A DNA stretch of 58,609 nt, taken from contig NZ_JAHNZV010000018.1 of assembly GCF_022267535.1 (NCBI RefSeq), forward strand, positions 1 through 58,609, written 5' to 3'. Numbering within the stretch: the stretch's first letter is position 1; the number at the start of each line of letters is the position of its first letter. This DNA comes from Psychromonas antarctica (GTDB lineage: Bacteria > Pseudomonadota > Gammaproteobacteria > Enterobacterales > Psychromonadaceae). The notes under the pieces were generated by a model. It was not told the DNA's origin and made no database searches. It saw only the letters and a list, made by a program, of their open reading frames with translations. Of the stretch, positions 17,765 through 26,309 are shown in pieces. Both the position numbers and the translations under genes were made by a program.

Positions 17765-19649
17765 AAGCATTTTTCTCCCCTTAGAATTTTTACGACCTCT
17801 GTGGTTATTGGGATTAATCGTTGTTTTTTTATTTGCAATATTGCGCCATCAAAGGTCTAAAAAAGATACCCCACAACATTTAATAGCAGCGCATTTAAGT
17901 AAGCACTTAGTTAGCTCCCCAGATAACCTAAAAACGCAGAAAATCACTTTTAATCTACTCGCGATTATTGCTTGCATTACATTAGCGGGACCAAGCTGGC
18001 GCAGCTTAGAGCAGCCTGTTTATGAGATGGAAAAAGCACAGATTATTGCCTTGGATCTTTCTTATTCTATGTATGCAACAGATATCAAGCCGAACCGCTT
18101 AAGCTTGGCAAAATACAAAGCGATTGATCTTATAAAAAAATGGAGTGAAGGTGAAAAAGCACTGATCGCCTACGCAGGAGATGCTTTTACGATATCTCCT
18201 TTAACTCGCGATGGTAATGCCATTATCAACCATATTCCACAGCTTTCGCCAGAGATAATGCCAGTAACAGGTGCGCGCACGGATCTCGCATTAGAAAAAG
18301 CGATCGCTTTGCTAGAAAACGCTGGTTATACAAAGGGCCATATTGTCTTTATCACTGATGACATTGATCAGCAAACGTCACAAAAAATGCTAAAACGGTT
18401 AAAAGGCAGCGACTGGGTCGTGTCTGTTTTAGCGATGGCGACCGTGCAGGGGGCGCCGATAAAATTAAACGATGGCAGTTTGCTTAAAAATAAACAAGGT
18501 GAAATTGTCCTACCCAGACTAAATACGCAACCTTTATACACTATCACTCAGGCTAGTAATGGACTGTTTTTAACATACAGTAATAACAGTCATGATATAG
18601 AACAATTAGCCACTTTTTTTACTCTAAAAAATGCGCAAAAAAAAGAGAGTGGGCAATCGGGGCAGAAGCAGTTTGCAATAGATGATGGTTATTGGTTGGC
18701 GTATTTACTGCTGCCACTATTCTTATTACTGTTTAGAAAAGGTATTTTTTACATACTTGTATTAGGTGTGATCATGCCTTTTTCCAGCCATAATGTGCAG
18801 GCATCGATTTGGAAAAACCAACAACAAAATGCTTTTCAGGCATACCAAGATAAAAACTATAAAGTAGCAACTGATCTCTATCAGACCCCACTTGCAAAAG
18901 GTAGCGCTTTATACAAAAACAAACAGTATCAACAGTCACTTGATGAATTCACCCAAGCAACCGTTAACCATCCCAATAATGCCAACGCTTTTTATAATCA
19001 GGGTAATGCTTATGCACAATTACAGGAGTTCGATAAAGCGTTACAAGCATACCAACAGGCACTGAGTATCAATCCTGATTTGCAAGCGGCACAAGAAAAT
19101 AAAACATTAATTGAAGAACTGAAAAAGCAGCAACAACAAAAAAACGATCAGCAGAAAAGCGAGCAGCAGAAAAGCGAGCAGCAGAAAAGCGAGCAGCAGA
19201 AAAGCGAGCAACAGAAAAGCGAGCAGCAGAAAAGCGAGCAGCAGAAAAGCGAGCAGCAGAAAAGCGAGCAGCAGAAAAGCGAGCAACAGAAAAGCGATCA
19301 GCAGAAAAGCGAGCAGCAGAAAAGCGAGCAGCAGAAAAGCGAGCAGCAGAAAAGCGATCAGCAGAAAAGCGATCAGCAGAAAAGCGAGCAGCAGAAAAGC
19401 GATCAGCAAAAAAGCGAGCAACAGAAAGCCGAGCAACAGAAAAGCGATCAACAAACTGAAAAAGAAAAACAAGCAGCTAAACGTCAAAAAATGGAACAAG
19501 GCAACCAAGAGTTAGAAAACTTACCTAACTGGTTAAAAAACATGCCTGATGATCCCTCTTTATTATTGCGTAATAAAATGCGTCTAGAATATCAAAAAAG
19601 AGCACAATCCCAACCTGTCAAGCAAGAAAATAACGGAGATATCTGGTGA
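17754..19649 (+). CDS. VWA-TPR fusion protein (BatB/BatC-like) with long QQKSE repeat
   Basis: 631 aa. N-terminal helices (about 16-30, 63-80), then a VWA domain with MIDAS DLSYS at 101-105, two more hydrophobic segments (about 310-345), then TPR units (about 380-455: ALYKNKQYQQSLDEF, NAFYNQGNAYAQLQEFDKAL). A low-complexity tail at 466-565 is made of 20 exact pentapeptide units QQKSE or QQKSD (one QQKAE). A short conserved end (LPNWLKNMPDDPSLLLRNKM) closes it. In many species BatB and BatC are separate genes, so this is a fusion. ATGATG gives two possible starts; AGAGGTAATT favours the first. Confidence 0.92.
   Translation: MMPESIFLPLEFLRPLWLLGLIVVFLFAILRHQRSKKDTPQHLIAAHLSKHLVSSPDNLKTQKITFNLLAIIACITLAGPSWRSLEQPVYEMEKAQIIALDLSYSMYATDIKPNRLSLAKYKAIDLIKKWSEGEKALIAYAGDAFTISPLTRDGNAIINHIPQLSPEIMPVTGARTDLALEKAIALLENAGYTKGHIVFITDDIDQQTSQKMLKRLKGSDWVVSVLAMATVQGAPIKLNDGSLLKNKQGEIVLPRLNTQPLYTITQASNGLFLTYSNNSHDIEQLATFFTLKNAQKKESGQSGQKQFAIDDGYWLAYLLLPLFLLLFRKGIFYILVLGVIMPFSSHNVQASIWKNQQQNAFQAYQDKNYKVATDLYQTPLAKGSALYKNKQYQQSLDEFTQATVNHPNNANAFYNQGNAYAQLQEFDKALQAYQQALSINPDLQAAQENKTLIEELKKQQQQKNDQQKSEQQKSEQQKSEQQKSEQQKSEQQKSEQQKSEQQKSEQQKSEQQKSDQQKSEQQKSEQQKSEQQKSDQQKSDQQKSEQQKSDQQKSEQQKAEQQKSDQQTEKEKQAAKRQKMEQGNQELENLPNWLKNMPDDPSLLLRNKMRLEYQKRAQSQPVKQENNGDIW
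19149..19448 (+). repeat. 20 x 15-bp in-frame tandem repeat
   Basis: The unit CAGCAGAAAAGCGAG is repeated 20 times without a break, with a few GAG/GAT and CAG/CAA changes. Because the unit is five codons, any change in copy number keeps the reading frame. It encodes a highly charged, likely extended or coiled linker. Confidence 0.97.
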
Positions 19650-21337
19650 TGCAAATAAAAAAAACAAGCGTTATAGCCCTATTTATATCACTTTTTTTAA
19701 TATCAAACGCTTGGGCAACATCCGAGATCCAAGCTTCAGTGAGTGATAATCAGGTATCATTAGGAGATCAATTTATATTAACCATCGATCTCAACGACAG
19801 TGATTCAGACTTTCAATTAGACACTCGACCATTAGAGCAAGACTTTACCGTTTATCGGCCATCACAAAACCGCAGCAGTAAGTATATCAATGGAGAGTTT
19901 AGCCAGCACACACAATGGCAAATAACGCTGCAGCCTAAGAGCATCGGCGAGTTAACCATTCCCCCATTAAAACTGGGGACACTGATAACCAAAGCGATAA
20001 CAATATCAGTCAAAAATGCTTCAGATAAAGCAACAAAGACGCCGGATAATCAAGTCTTTATGGAAAATAGATTAGATAAAAGCAGCGCTTATCTCGGTCA
20101 ACAACTTATATTAACCACGCAATTATTTATCTCACAAGAAGCGAACGAATTAGCACTGCTTGCACCGGAATTAGCAGGAGCTGATATTAAGGTTTATGGG
20201 CAAGATAAAAAAGGCCAGACTATCCGCAACGGCATACGTTATCAGACAATTACAAGGCAGTTTGAGATAAATGCCAAGCAAGCGGGTCAATTTACAATAA
20301 GCTCACCATTACTCAGGGGGAGCTTGCGGGAAGTTGTGAGCGTAAGTGATTGGCATAATCGAATAATTGCTAAACCAATCAATATTCGAGGCGACAGTTT
20401 AGATGTCGAGATAAAAGCAAAACCGGCAACCTATCAAGGAGAGTGGTTGATTAGTGAAGATGTGCGCCTGTTTGAAGAGCCAGCATTAAACCAGCAAACT
20501 TATCATGTGGGTGAACCGATCACCCGTAATATCACTCTGCAAGTCGCTTCAGTCGATTCCGATAAACTGCCCACAATAAAATTTAACTACCCTAAATCAT
20601 TACGTTTCTATCCCGACCAAGATCAAGTAAAAGAGGGACAAGCCAACGGATTGACCTATGGGGTCCGCAGCCTACGCCATGCGATTATCGCCAATCAGGC
20701 GGGAGATCTTACTCTGCCGGAAATAAAACTGCCTTGGTGGAATAGTCAAACAGATAAACAAGAATTTGCGGTTTTACCCGCACAAAAAATCACTATATTA
20801 GCCGCCGAAAAGAGTCAAAAAGATGTCCCCATGCCCTCTCCCGCGACGCCGATCATTCCCGAAAAGCAGCTTCCTGAAGCTGTCGTGGTTGATAACCCAA
20901 GCCTAATCTACTGGCAAATTGCTGCAATTTTATTACTGCTCGCACTTATTCTACTGTTTTTTTACCACCTCTCATTTCGACGTTCTCAGGTATTAAAAGC
21001 AACCGCCCAAGTACCAGCGCCCTTGGATAACGCCTATTTAAGTTTGCAAGAGGCACTCAAAAAACGAAATGCACAGCTGACTTATCAAGCGCTCTTAAAC
21101 TTTGCACAAAGTGAGTTTCCAACGCTAACGCGACTTACTCAACTGGTACAATACAGTAACTTAAGTGCTTCGGAGAAAGCCGAATTGTTATATGAAATAA
21201 AACGCTTAGAAATGGCATGCAGCAATCCTTCCATTAACTGGAGTGCAGACCCACTGTCATTATTAATAGAAAAACACAGACAACAAAAAAAGAACCAATC
21301 AGCAGATAATATTATGCAGTTAAATCCGCAGAAATAA
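19649..21337 (+). CDS. BatD/BAM-like oxygen tolerance protein
   Basis: About 562 aa. Signal peptide VIALFISLFLISNAWA, then periplasmic immunoglobulin-like beta domains typical of BatD (ASVSDNQVSLGDQFILTIDLND; STKYINGEF-like segment; ALNQQTYHVGEPITRNITLQV). A transmembrane helix (about 422-440) is followed by a cytoplasmic C-terminal domain. The ATG at 19649 overlaps the previous stop (TGATG); an in-frame GTG sits one codon upstream. Last gene of the bat operon. No clear terminator follows. Confidence 0.92.
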   Translation: MQIKKTSVIALFISLFLISNAWATSEIQASVSDNQVSLGDQFILTIDLNDSDSDFQLDTRPLEQDFTVYRPSQNRSSKYINGEFSQHTQWQITLQPKSIGELTIPPLKLGTLITKAITISVKNASDKATKTPDNQVFMENRLDKSSAYLGQQLILTTQLFISQEANELALLAPELAGADIKVYGQDKKGQTIRNGIRYQTITRQFEINAKQAGQFTISSPLLRGSLREVVSVSDWHNRIIAKPINIRGDSLDVEIKAKPATYQGEWLISEDVRLFEEPALNQQTYHVGEPITRNITLQVASVDSDKLPTIKFNYPKSLRFYPDQDQVKEGQANGLTYGVRSLRHAIIANQAGDLTLPEIKLPWWNSQTDKQEFAVLPAQKITILAAEKSQKDVPMPSPATPIIPEKQLPEAVVVDNPSLIYWQIAAILLLLALILLFFYHLSFRRSQVLKATAQVPAPLDNAYLSLQEALKKRNAQLTYQALLNFAQSEFPTLTRLTQLVQYSNLSASEKAELLYEIKRLEMACSNPSINWSADPLSLLIEKHRQQKKNQSADNIMQLNPQK

Positions 21338-21370
21338 GCACCCTGTAAGGCCTCTTCACCCACCAATTTG

Positions 21371-21389
21371 GCGCACCAAGTCAGTGCGC
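21371..21389 (+). promoter_or_regulatory. Possible NtrC enhancer site
   Basis: GCGCAC-N7-GTGCGC, an exact dyad whose core (GCAC-N7-GTGC) matches the NtrC operator TGCAC-N7-GTGCA. It lies about 150 bases upstream of a sigma-54 promoter, a normal enhancer distance. Confidence 0.5.
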
Positions 21390-21527
21390 TGCGCACCATA
21401 AACCAGTTTATATGGCAGCCAACGGAGATAAAAAAAAACGTTGGCCACACCCTCAAGGCATAAATAAAAAACCATAACCAATTGAATAAAAAGCAATTAA
21501 ATATTTTCCTTTAGCAAAAAACCAAGT

Positions 21528-21542
21528 TGGCTCGTTATTTGC
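21528..21542 (+). promoter_or_regulatory. Sigma-54 promoter of aap operon copy 1
   Basis: TGGCTCGTTATTTGC fits the -24/-12 consensus TGGCACG-N4-TTGC with a single mismatch and correct GG-to-GC spacing. It ends 69 bases before the aapJ ATG. Confidence 0.7.
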
Positions 21543-21611
21543 GATGCACTCTGTAGCCATTTCATTATTTACCATGAAATATAGAGTAGTAACCTAGCTA
21601 AGGAAATTAAC

Positions 21612-22625
21612 ATGAAATTTACAAAAATTGCTTTATTACTAAGCTCAACCGCACTACTGCCTAATCTCGCGTCTGCAGGCACACTAGAGCAAGTACTTGA
21701 AAAAGGGATAGTCAGTTGTGGTGTCTCAACGGGCATTCCTGGTTTTTCTAGCGCCGATTCAAAAGGAGTTTGGGAAGGACTCGATGTTGATTTTTGTCGA
21801 TCTGTTGCAGCCGCTGTACTTGGTAGTGCTGATAAAGTTAAATATATTCCACTAACAGCCAAAGAACGTTTTACGGCTCTGCAAAGTGGAGAAGTAGATC
21901 TACTGTCACGTACCACAACGTGGACGGCAACACGTGACACTTCTTTAGGGTTAAATTTTGCTGGCGTTAACTACTACGATGGCCAAGGTTTCTTAGTTAA
22001 TAAAAAACTAGGAATCACTTCAGCTAAAGAATTGAATGGAGCAACTTTTTGTATTCAAGCGGGGACAACGACTGAACTTAATCTGACCGATTATTTTAAA
22101 TCAACGGGTATGGAATATAAAGCGGTTACCTATGACACATCAGGTCAGACGATCGATGGTTTCAAAAAAGGCCGTTGTGATGCAGTAACCTCTGATGCAT
22201 CACAATTATATGGCTTAAGACTTAAAATGGACGATCCTAATTCTGTAATGGTGTTACCCGAAATAATCTCAAAAGAGCCTTTAGGCCCGGCTGTTCGCCA
22301 AGGTGATGATGCTTGGTTTAATATTGTCCGTTGGACGCTGTTCGCAAGCTTAGAAGCGGAAGAGCTAGGTGTTACATCAAGCAATGTGGATGCAATGCTT
22401 AAGTCTAAAAACCCAAGTGTAATGCGCCTACTAGGTACGACAGGTACTGCGGGTGAAAATTTAGGTTTAAAAGCTAACTGGGCATACACAATAGTAAAAG
22501 AGGTCGGTAACTATGCTGAATCTTTTGATAAACATGTCGGTAAAGACTCTCCACTAGGTATTAGTCGTGGTTTTAATAAATTGTGGAACCAAGGCGGGTT
22601 AATGTATCCCATGCCAATTCGATAA
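21612..22625 (+). CDS. aapJ: General L-amino-acid ABC transporter, substrate-binding protein (copy 1)
   Basis: 337 aa. Signal peptide LLLSSTALLPNLASA (cut about residue 22). The mature part is the AapJ/BztA family: VLEKGIVSCGVSTGIPGFSSADSKGVWEGLDVDFCRSVAAAVLG, with two Cys later (FCIQAGTTTELNLTDYF, GRCDAVTSD). Binds a broad range of L-amino acids in the periplasm and hands them to AapQM. First gene of the first of two tandem aapJQMP operons; its middle section is nearly identical in DNA to copy 2. AGGAAATTAAC is the ribosome site. Confidence 0.95.
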   Translation: MKFTKIALLLSSTALLPNLASAGTLEQVLEKGIVSCGVSTGIPGFSSADSKGVWEGLDVDFCRSVAAAVLGSADKVKYIPLTAKERFTALQSGEVDLLSRTTTWTATRDTSLGLNFAGVNYYDGQGFLVNKKLGITSAKELNGATFCIQAGTTTELNLTDYFKSTGMEYKAVTYDTSGQTIDGFKKGRCDAVTSDASQLYGLRLKMDDPNSVMVLPEIISKEPLGPAVRQGDDAWFNIVRWTLFASLEAEELGVTSSNVDAMLKSKNPSVMRLLGTTGTAGENLGLKANWAYTIVKEVGNYAESFDKHVGKDSPLGISRGFNKLWNQGGLMYPMPIR

Positions 22626-22637
22626 ACTTTATCTTCT

Positions 22638-22664
22638 GAGGGGGTGCTAAACACCCCTCTTTTT
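22638..22664 (+). terminator. Intercistronic hairpin after aapJ copy 1
   Basis: GAGGGG-G-TG pairs with CACCCCTC (one bulged G), followed by five T. This terminator-like structure lies between the binding-protein and permease genes and probably sets the excess of AapJ over the permeases. Confidence 0.7.
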
Positions 22665-22698
22665 AAAGGCTTATTCTGAATACTAAAGGTTCACTATT

Positions 22699-23883
22699 AT
22701 GAAAGACTCGCAACGCGCTCCCAGTTCCCATGTATTACTCAATAGCAGCGAAAAACGATCCGTTATTTACCAACTCTGCGCTCTAATATTAGTTTTTTTA
22801 TGTGCCTACTATTTCACGACTAATATGTTTGAAAATATTGCCAAGAGAGGAATAACGACGGGTTTCTCTTTTTTAAATGAGACAGCCGGTTTTGGCATCA
22901 GCCAGTCATTAATCGCATATAGTGATAGCAGCTCTAACTACTTAGATGTATTTGTGGTTGGCTTATTAAATACGTTAATGGTTTCTGTAATAGGCATAAT
23001 TATCGCCTCAATATTGGGGTTGCTGCTCGGTATAGGTCGTCTATCCTCTAACTTTTTAATCTCAAAGATGTCTCTGGTTTATATCGAGACATTTCGTAAC
23101 ATACCTATCTTATTACAAATCTTATTTTGGTATAACGTGGTCCTCGCTGCACTGCCAAGCCCGCGTAATAGCTTAGATTATCTTGGCTCTGTATTTTTAA
23201 ATAACCGCGGTTTACAGTTACCCGAGCCTATTTTTGAGTCCGGCAGCCTAGCTATCCTAATCGCTTTTTTACTTGCCTGTGTCGCCGTTATATTTCTAAG
23301 TAAATGGGCGGTAAAACGTCATAACTTAAGTGGTGAAGAATTTCCTTTAGTGAAAGTATCACTCGCCATACTCATTCTTTCACCTCTGCTGGTTTATTTT
23401 TTAAGCGGACAACCTATCAGCGCGGAATATCCCATACTAAAAGGGTTTAACTTTCAAGGTGGACTGAATGTTCTTCCTGAATTTATGGCCTTGGTTTTTG
23501 CTCTCAGCATCTATGCTGCGACCTACATAGCTGAAGCAGTACGTGCAGGAATCCAATCCATCGCTAAAGGACAAACAGAAGCAGCGGAATCGCTCGGGCT
23601 AAAAAAGAGCATCGTACTGCGCAAAGTTATTCTACCACAAGCACTTCGCGTGATTATTCCGCCGGTTATCAATCAGTATCTCAACCTGCTTAAGAATTCA
23701 TCGTTGGCAACCGCCATCGGTTATCCCGAAATAGTCACCCTATTTTCCGGTACAACCTTAAATCAAGTTGGCCAAGCGGTTGAAATTATATTAATGACGA
23801 TGGCGGTGTACTTAACATTCAGCATACTTATTTCTCTGCTGCTGAATTGGGTAAATGCAAAAATGGAAATTAAAGGAAGATAA
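22699..23883 (+). CDS. aapQ: General L-amino-acid ABC transporter permease (copy 1)
   Basis: 394 aa inner-membrane permease of the His/Glu/Gln family. One N-terminal helix (about 22-42) precedes a long periplasmic loop, and a cluster of helices from about 90 onward ends with the ABC-binding EAA loop EAVRAGIQSIAKGQTEAAESLGLKKSIVLRKVILPQALRVIIPP. Its length and the extra hydrophilic insert (about 150-260) are typical of AapQ. The aapM ATG follows its stop by one base. Confidence 0.95.
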   Translation: MKDSQRAPSSHVLLNSSEKRSVIYQLCALILVFLCAYYFTTNMFENIAKRGITTGFSFLNETAGFGISQSLIAYSDSSSNYLDVFVVGLLNTLMVSVIGIIIASILGLLLGIGRLSSNFLISKMSLVYIETFRNIPILLQILFWYNVVLAALPSPRNSLDYLGSVFLNNRGLQLPEPIFESGSLAILIAFLLACVAVIFLSKWAVKRHNLSGEEFPLVKVSLAILILSPLLVYFLSGQPISAEYPILKGFNFQGGLNVLPEFMALVFALSIYAATYIAEAVRAGIQSIAKGQTEAAESLGLKKSIVLRKVILPQALRVIIPPVINQYLNLLKNSSLATAIGYPEIVTLFSGTTLNQVGQAVEIILMTMAVYLTFSILISLLLNWVNAKMEIKGR

Positions 23884-23884
23884 T

Positions 23885-24964
23885 ATGGCAGTTTATACGC
23901 TTAAAGAAGCACAACCCGCACCTTCCTCCAACAGAGGCCTGTTTTTTTGGCTGCGCGAAAACCTATTTTCAGATATTACCAATAGCTTCTTCACACTGCT
24001 GGGATGCTACATTATCTATCTTATTGTTCCGCCGTTAATTGACTGGATGATCATTGATGCAACTTGGACGGGAACCAAAGAGGAGATAGTCAAGTCGGGT
24101 GCCAGGTGGATTTTTATTATCGAAAAATTTGATCAGTTTATGTACGGTTTCTATCCAGAAGCGTTGCATTGGCGCCCCAACCTAGTGCTATTGCTCTGTG
24201 CTGCTTTTATTGTCGCGATGAAATATGTCCAGCATATGAAGATTAAAATAGCCATGATCCTCTTACTACCGGTTATCTCTTTCATACTTATCAGTGGCGG
24301 CTGGTTCGGTCTTGAAACCGTTGAAACTGAACAATGGGGCGGATTGATGCTCACTATGATTGTCGCAGCGGTCGGTATTATTGCCTCATTTCCACTGGGC
24401 ATTGTATTAGCATTAGGGCGTCAATCACATATGCCGATTGTAAAATCTTTGTCGGTCGGCTTTATAGAGTTTGTTCGTGGCGTGCCCTTAATTACTATCT
24501 TATTTATGGCTTCAGTGGTGTTGCCGTTATTTTTCCAAGATGGTATCGATTTTGATAAATTACTGCGCGCATTAATAGGTATCACACTCTTCCAATCAGC
24601 TTATATTGCCGAAGTGGTTCGAGGGGGATTACAGGCTATTCCCAAAGGACAATACGAAGCAGCAGATTCACTGGGCTTAGGTTATTGGCAAGGGATGATT
24701 TTAGTTATTTTGCCACAGGCACTTAAAATATCGATTCCAAATATTGTTGGCTCATTTATCGCGTTATTTAAAGATACGACACTGGTTTTAATTATTGGGC
24801 TGTTCGATGTTTTGGCGATGGTTACACTGACCACTAGTGATACTAACTGGTTAGGGTTTGAAGTTGAGGGGTATGTTTTTGTCACAATGATCTACTGGTG
24901 TATCTGTTTCAGTATGTCGCAATACTCGAAATCAGTTGAACGTAAATTTAATACTGAACATTGA
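23885..24964 (+). CDS. aapM: General L-amino-acid ABC transporter permease (copy 1)
   Basis: 359 aa. Starts at the ATG at 23885 with AAAGGAAGATAAT upstream inside the end of aapQ; the frame runs 10 codons further but that would overlap aapQ. EAA loop EVVRGGLQAIPKGQYEAADSLGLGYWQGMILVILPQALKISIPN. Pairs with AapQ to form the membrane channel. A 63-bp spacer separates it from aapP, whereas copy 2 has only 9 bp there. Confidence 0.95.
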   Translation: MAVYTLKEAQPAPSSNRGLFFWLRENLFSDITNSFFTLLGCYIIYLIVPPLIDWMIIDATWTGTKEEIVKSGARWIFIIEKFDQFMYGFYPEALHWRPNLVLLLCAAFIVAMKYVQHMKIKIAMILLLPVISFILISGGWFGLETVETEQWGGLMLTMIVAAVGIIASFPLGIVLALGRQSHMPIVKSLSVGFIEFVRGVPLITILFMASVVLPLFFQDGIDFDKLLRALIGITLFQSAYIAEVVRGGLQAIPKGQYEAADSLGLGYWQGMILVILPQALKISIPNIVGSFIALFKDTTLVLIIGLFDVLAMVTLTTSDTNWLGFEVEGYVFVTMIYWCICFSMSQYSKSVERKFNTEH

Positions 24965-25027
24965 TAACCACTATAAGCAATTTTAAATGGCCATTTGTTT
25001 AATCAGAGGGGCCTAAAAGGAAATGTC

Positions 25028-25774
25028 ATGTCTGCACAAGAAAATATGATCACAATGCACAAAGTGAACAAGTGGTATGGTGATTTTCACGTACTTAAAG
25101 ATATTAATTTAACCATTAAAAAAGGCGAAAAAGTGGTGATTTGCGGCCCATCGGGATCAGGAAAATCAACCACTATTCGCTGTTTAAATCATCTTGAAAA
25201 GTTCCAAAAAGGCACCATCACAATCAATGGTACAGAGCTCACAGATGATATAAAAGTGGTACGTCATATCCGCGCAGAAGTAGGCATGGTATTCCAACAC
25301 TTTAACCTGTTTCCACATCTTTCGGTGCTAGAAAATCTTCTTTTAGCTCCGACTTGGGTGCATAAAAAACCGCGTAAAGAAGCAATTAAAACAGCGATGT
25401 ATTACCTAGAGCGGGTAAAAATTGCAGATCAGGCAGATAAGTATCCGAATCAATTATCGGGTGGACAACAGCAACGTGTCGCTATTGCTCGCTGTTTATG
25501 TATTAACCCTCATATTATGTTATTCGATGAGCCGACTTCGGCATTAGATCCAGAAATGGTATCAGAAGTACTTGATGTCATGGTTGAATTAGCCGATGAA
25601 GGGATCACGATGATCTGTGTAACCCATGAGATGGGGTTTGCTAAAAAAGTCGCCGATCGTGTTATCTTTATGGATGCTGGGCAGATTATTGAAGAAAATG
25701 AACCACATGAGTTCTTCGATAACCCACAATCGGATCGTTTAAAAATATTTTTAGATCAGATCTTATCGCACTAA
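25028..25774 (+). CDS. aapP: General L-amino-acid ABC transporter ATPase (copy 1)
   Basis: 248 aa. Walker [10 protein letters not shown]-loop in [13 protein letters not shown], signature LSGGQQQR, Walker [15 protein letters not shown], and H-loop THEMG: a complete polar-amino-acid ATPase. The start is at 25028 (AAAAGGAAATGTC upstream), which gives the same length as copy 2. Protein and DNA are almost identical to copy 2 over long runs. Confidence 0.96.
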   Translation: MSAQENMITMHKVNKWYGDFHVLKDINLTIKKGEKVVICGPSGSGKSTTIRCLNHLEKFQKGTITINGTELTDDIKVVRHIRAEVGMVFQHFNLFPHLSVLENLLLAPTWVHKKPRKEAIKTAMYYLERVKIADQADKYPNQLSGGQQQRVAIARCLCINPHIMLFDEPTSALDPEMVSEVLDVMVELADEGITMICVTHEMGFAKKVADRVIFMDAGQIIEENEPHEFFDNPQSDRLKIFLDQILSH

Positions 25775-25792
25775 TCAATACTGTTTTCAGAT

Positions 25793-25826
25793 AAAAGGCT
25801 AACTTGACAACAAGCTAGCCTTTTTT
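25793..25826 (+). terminator. Terminator of aap operon copy 1
   Basis: AAAAGGCTA/TAGCCTTTT, extended by an inner CTTG/CAAG, with an ACAA loop and a T-run: a strong intrinsic terminator 19 bases after aapP. Confidence 0.9.
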
Positions 25827-26309
25827 ATGCGTATCAATCCCCCCCCCTGCGGTTGAAAACACAGCGATGCACACTGCTATCAGCATTGCGGGCGATCAGG
25901 CAATATAATCTGTAGGGGAGCCTCGAACAAACGTAATATCAATCAGCAAGCCGCTTCAGCAGTCTCTCTTGATAAACGACTCAGTATAAAATATCTTCCC
26001 AAAAGTATTACGTCGCAGCATTCGCTAGGAGAGCCAACATTAAAGGAGCTAAATGCTTGTGGCATTTATACACCTGCAAATAATCCTCTATCAGTCCTCA
26101 GACTGCGCCTGATGTTGGTCTTCGAGTTGAGTTTTGACAATATATATTGAGCGCTGACGAGACTATGGTGTAGACGTTAAGCACATTCCATTTTAGAGGC
26201 ATTATCAATATAAAAAACACAAAAAACATTGCCCCGTTATTTGTACTATTCTTATTGGTGATTTCACTGTTAAACAAAATCATAATATAACCAACACAAG
26301 GAAATTAAG
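25827..26309. other. Spacer between the two aap operons
   Basis: About 480 bases with no gene. It has a run of nine C at about 25840. The segment 26230-26244 is the degenerate counterpart of the copy 1 sigma-54 site. TTGACA at about 26136 could be part of an ordinary promoter, but no good -10 box follows. Confidence 0.6.
26230..26244 (+). promoter_or_regulatory. Decayed sigma-54 site upstream of aap operon copy 2
   Basis: TGCCCCGTTATTTGT aligns base for base with the copy 1 promoter and sits at the same distance from aapJ. However, the invariant -24 GG is GC and the invariant -12 GC is GT, so it is probably inactive. Confidence 0.55.

Noticed and set aside
19149-19448. CRISPR array
   Set aside because: The units are contiguous and coding, without spacers; the other tandem repeats at 31213 and 56746 also lack spacers.
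19107-19508. 133-codon minus-strand frame rich in Leu and Phe
   Set aside because: It is only the opposite strand of the 15-bp repeat; its repetitive composition is a by-product of the QQKSE array.
26136-26141. TTGACA as a -35 box for aap copy 2
   Set aside because: No acceptable -10 box 16-18 bases downstream and the site is about 170 bases from the start codon.
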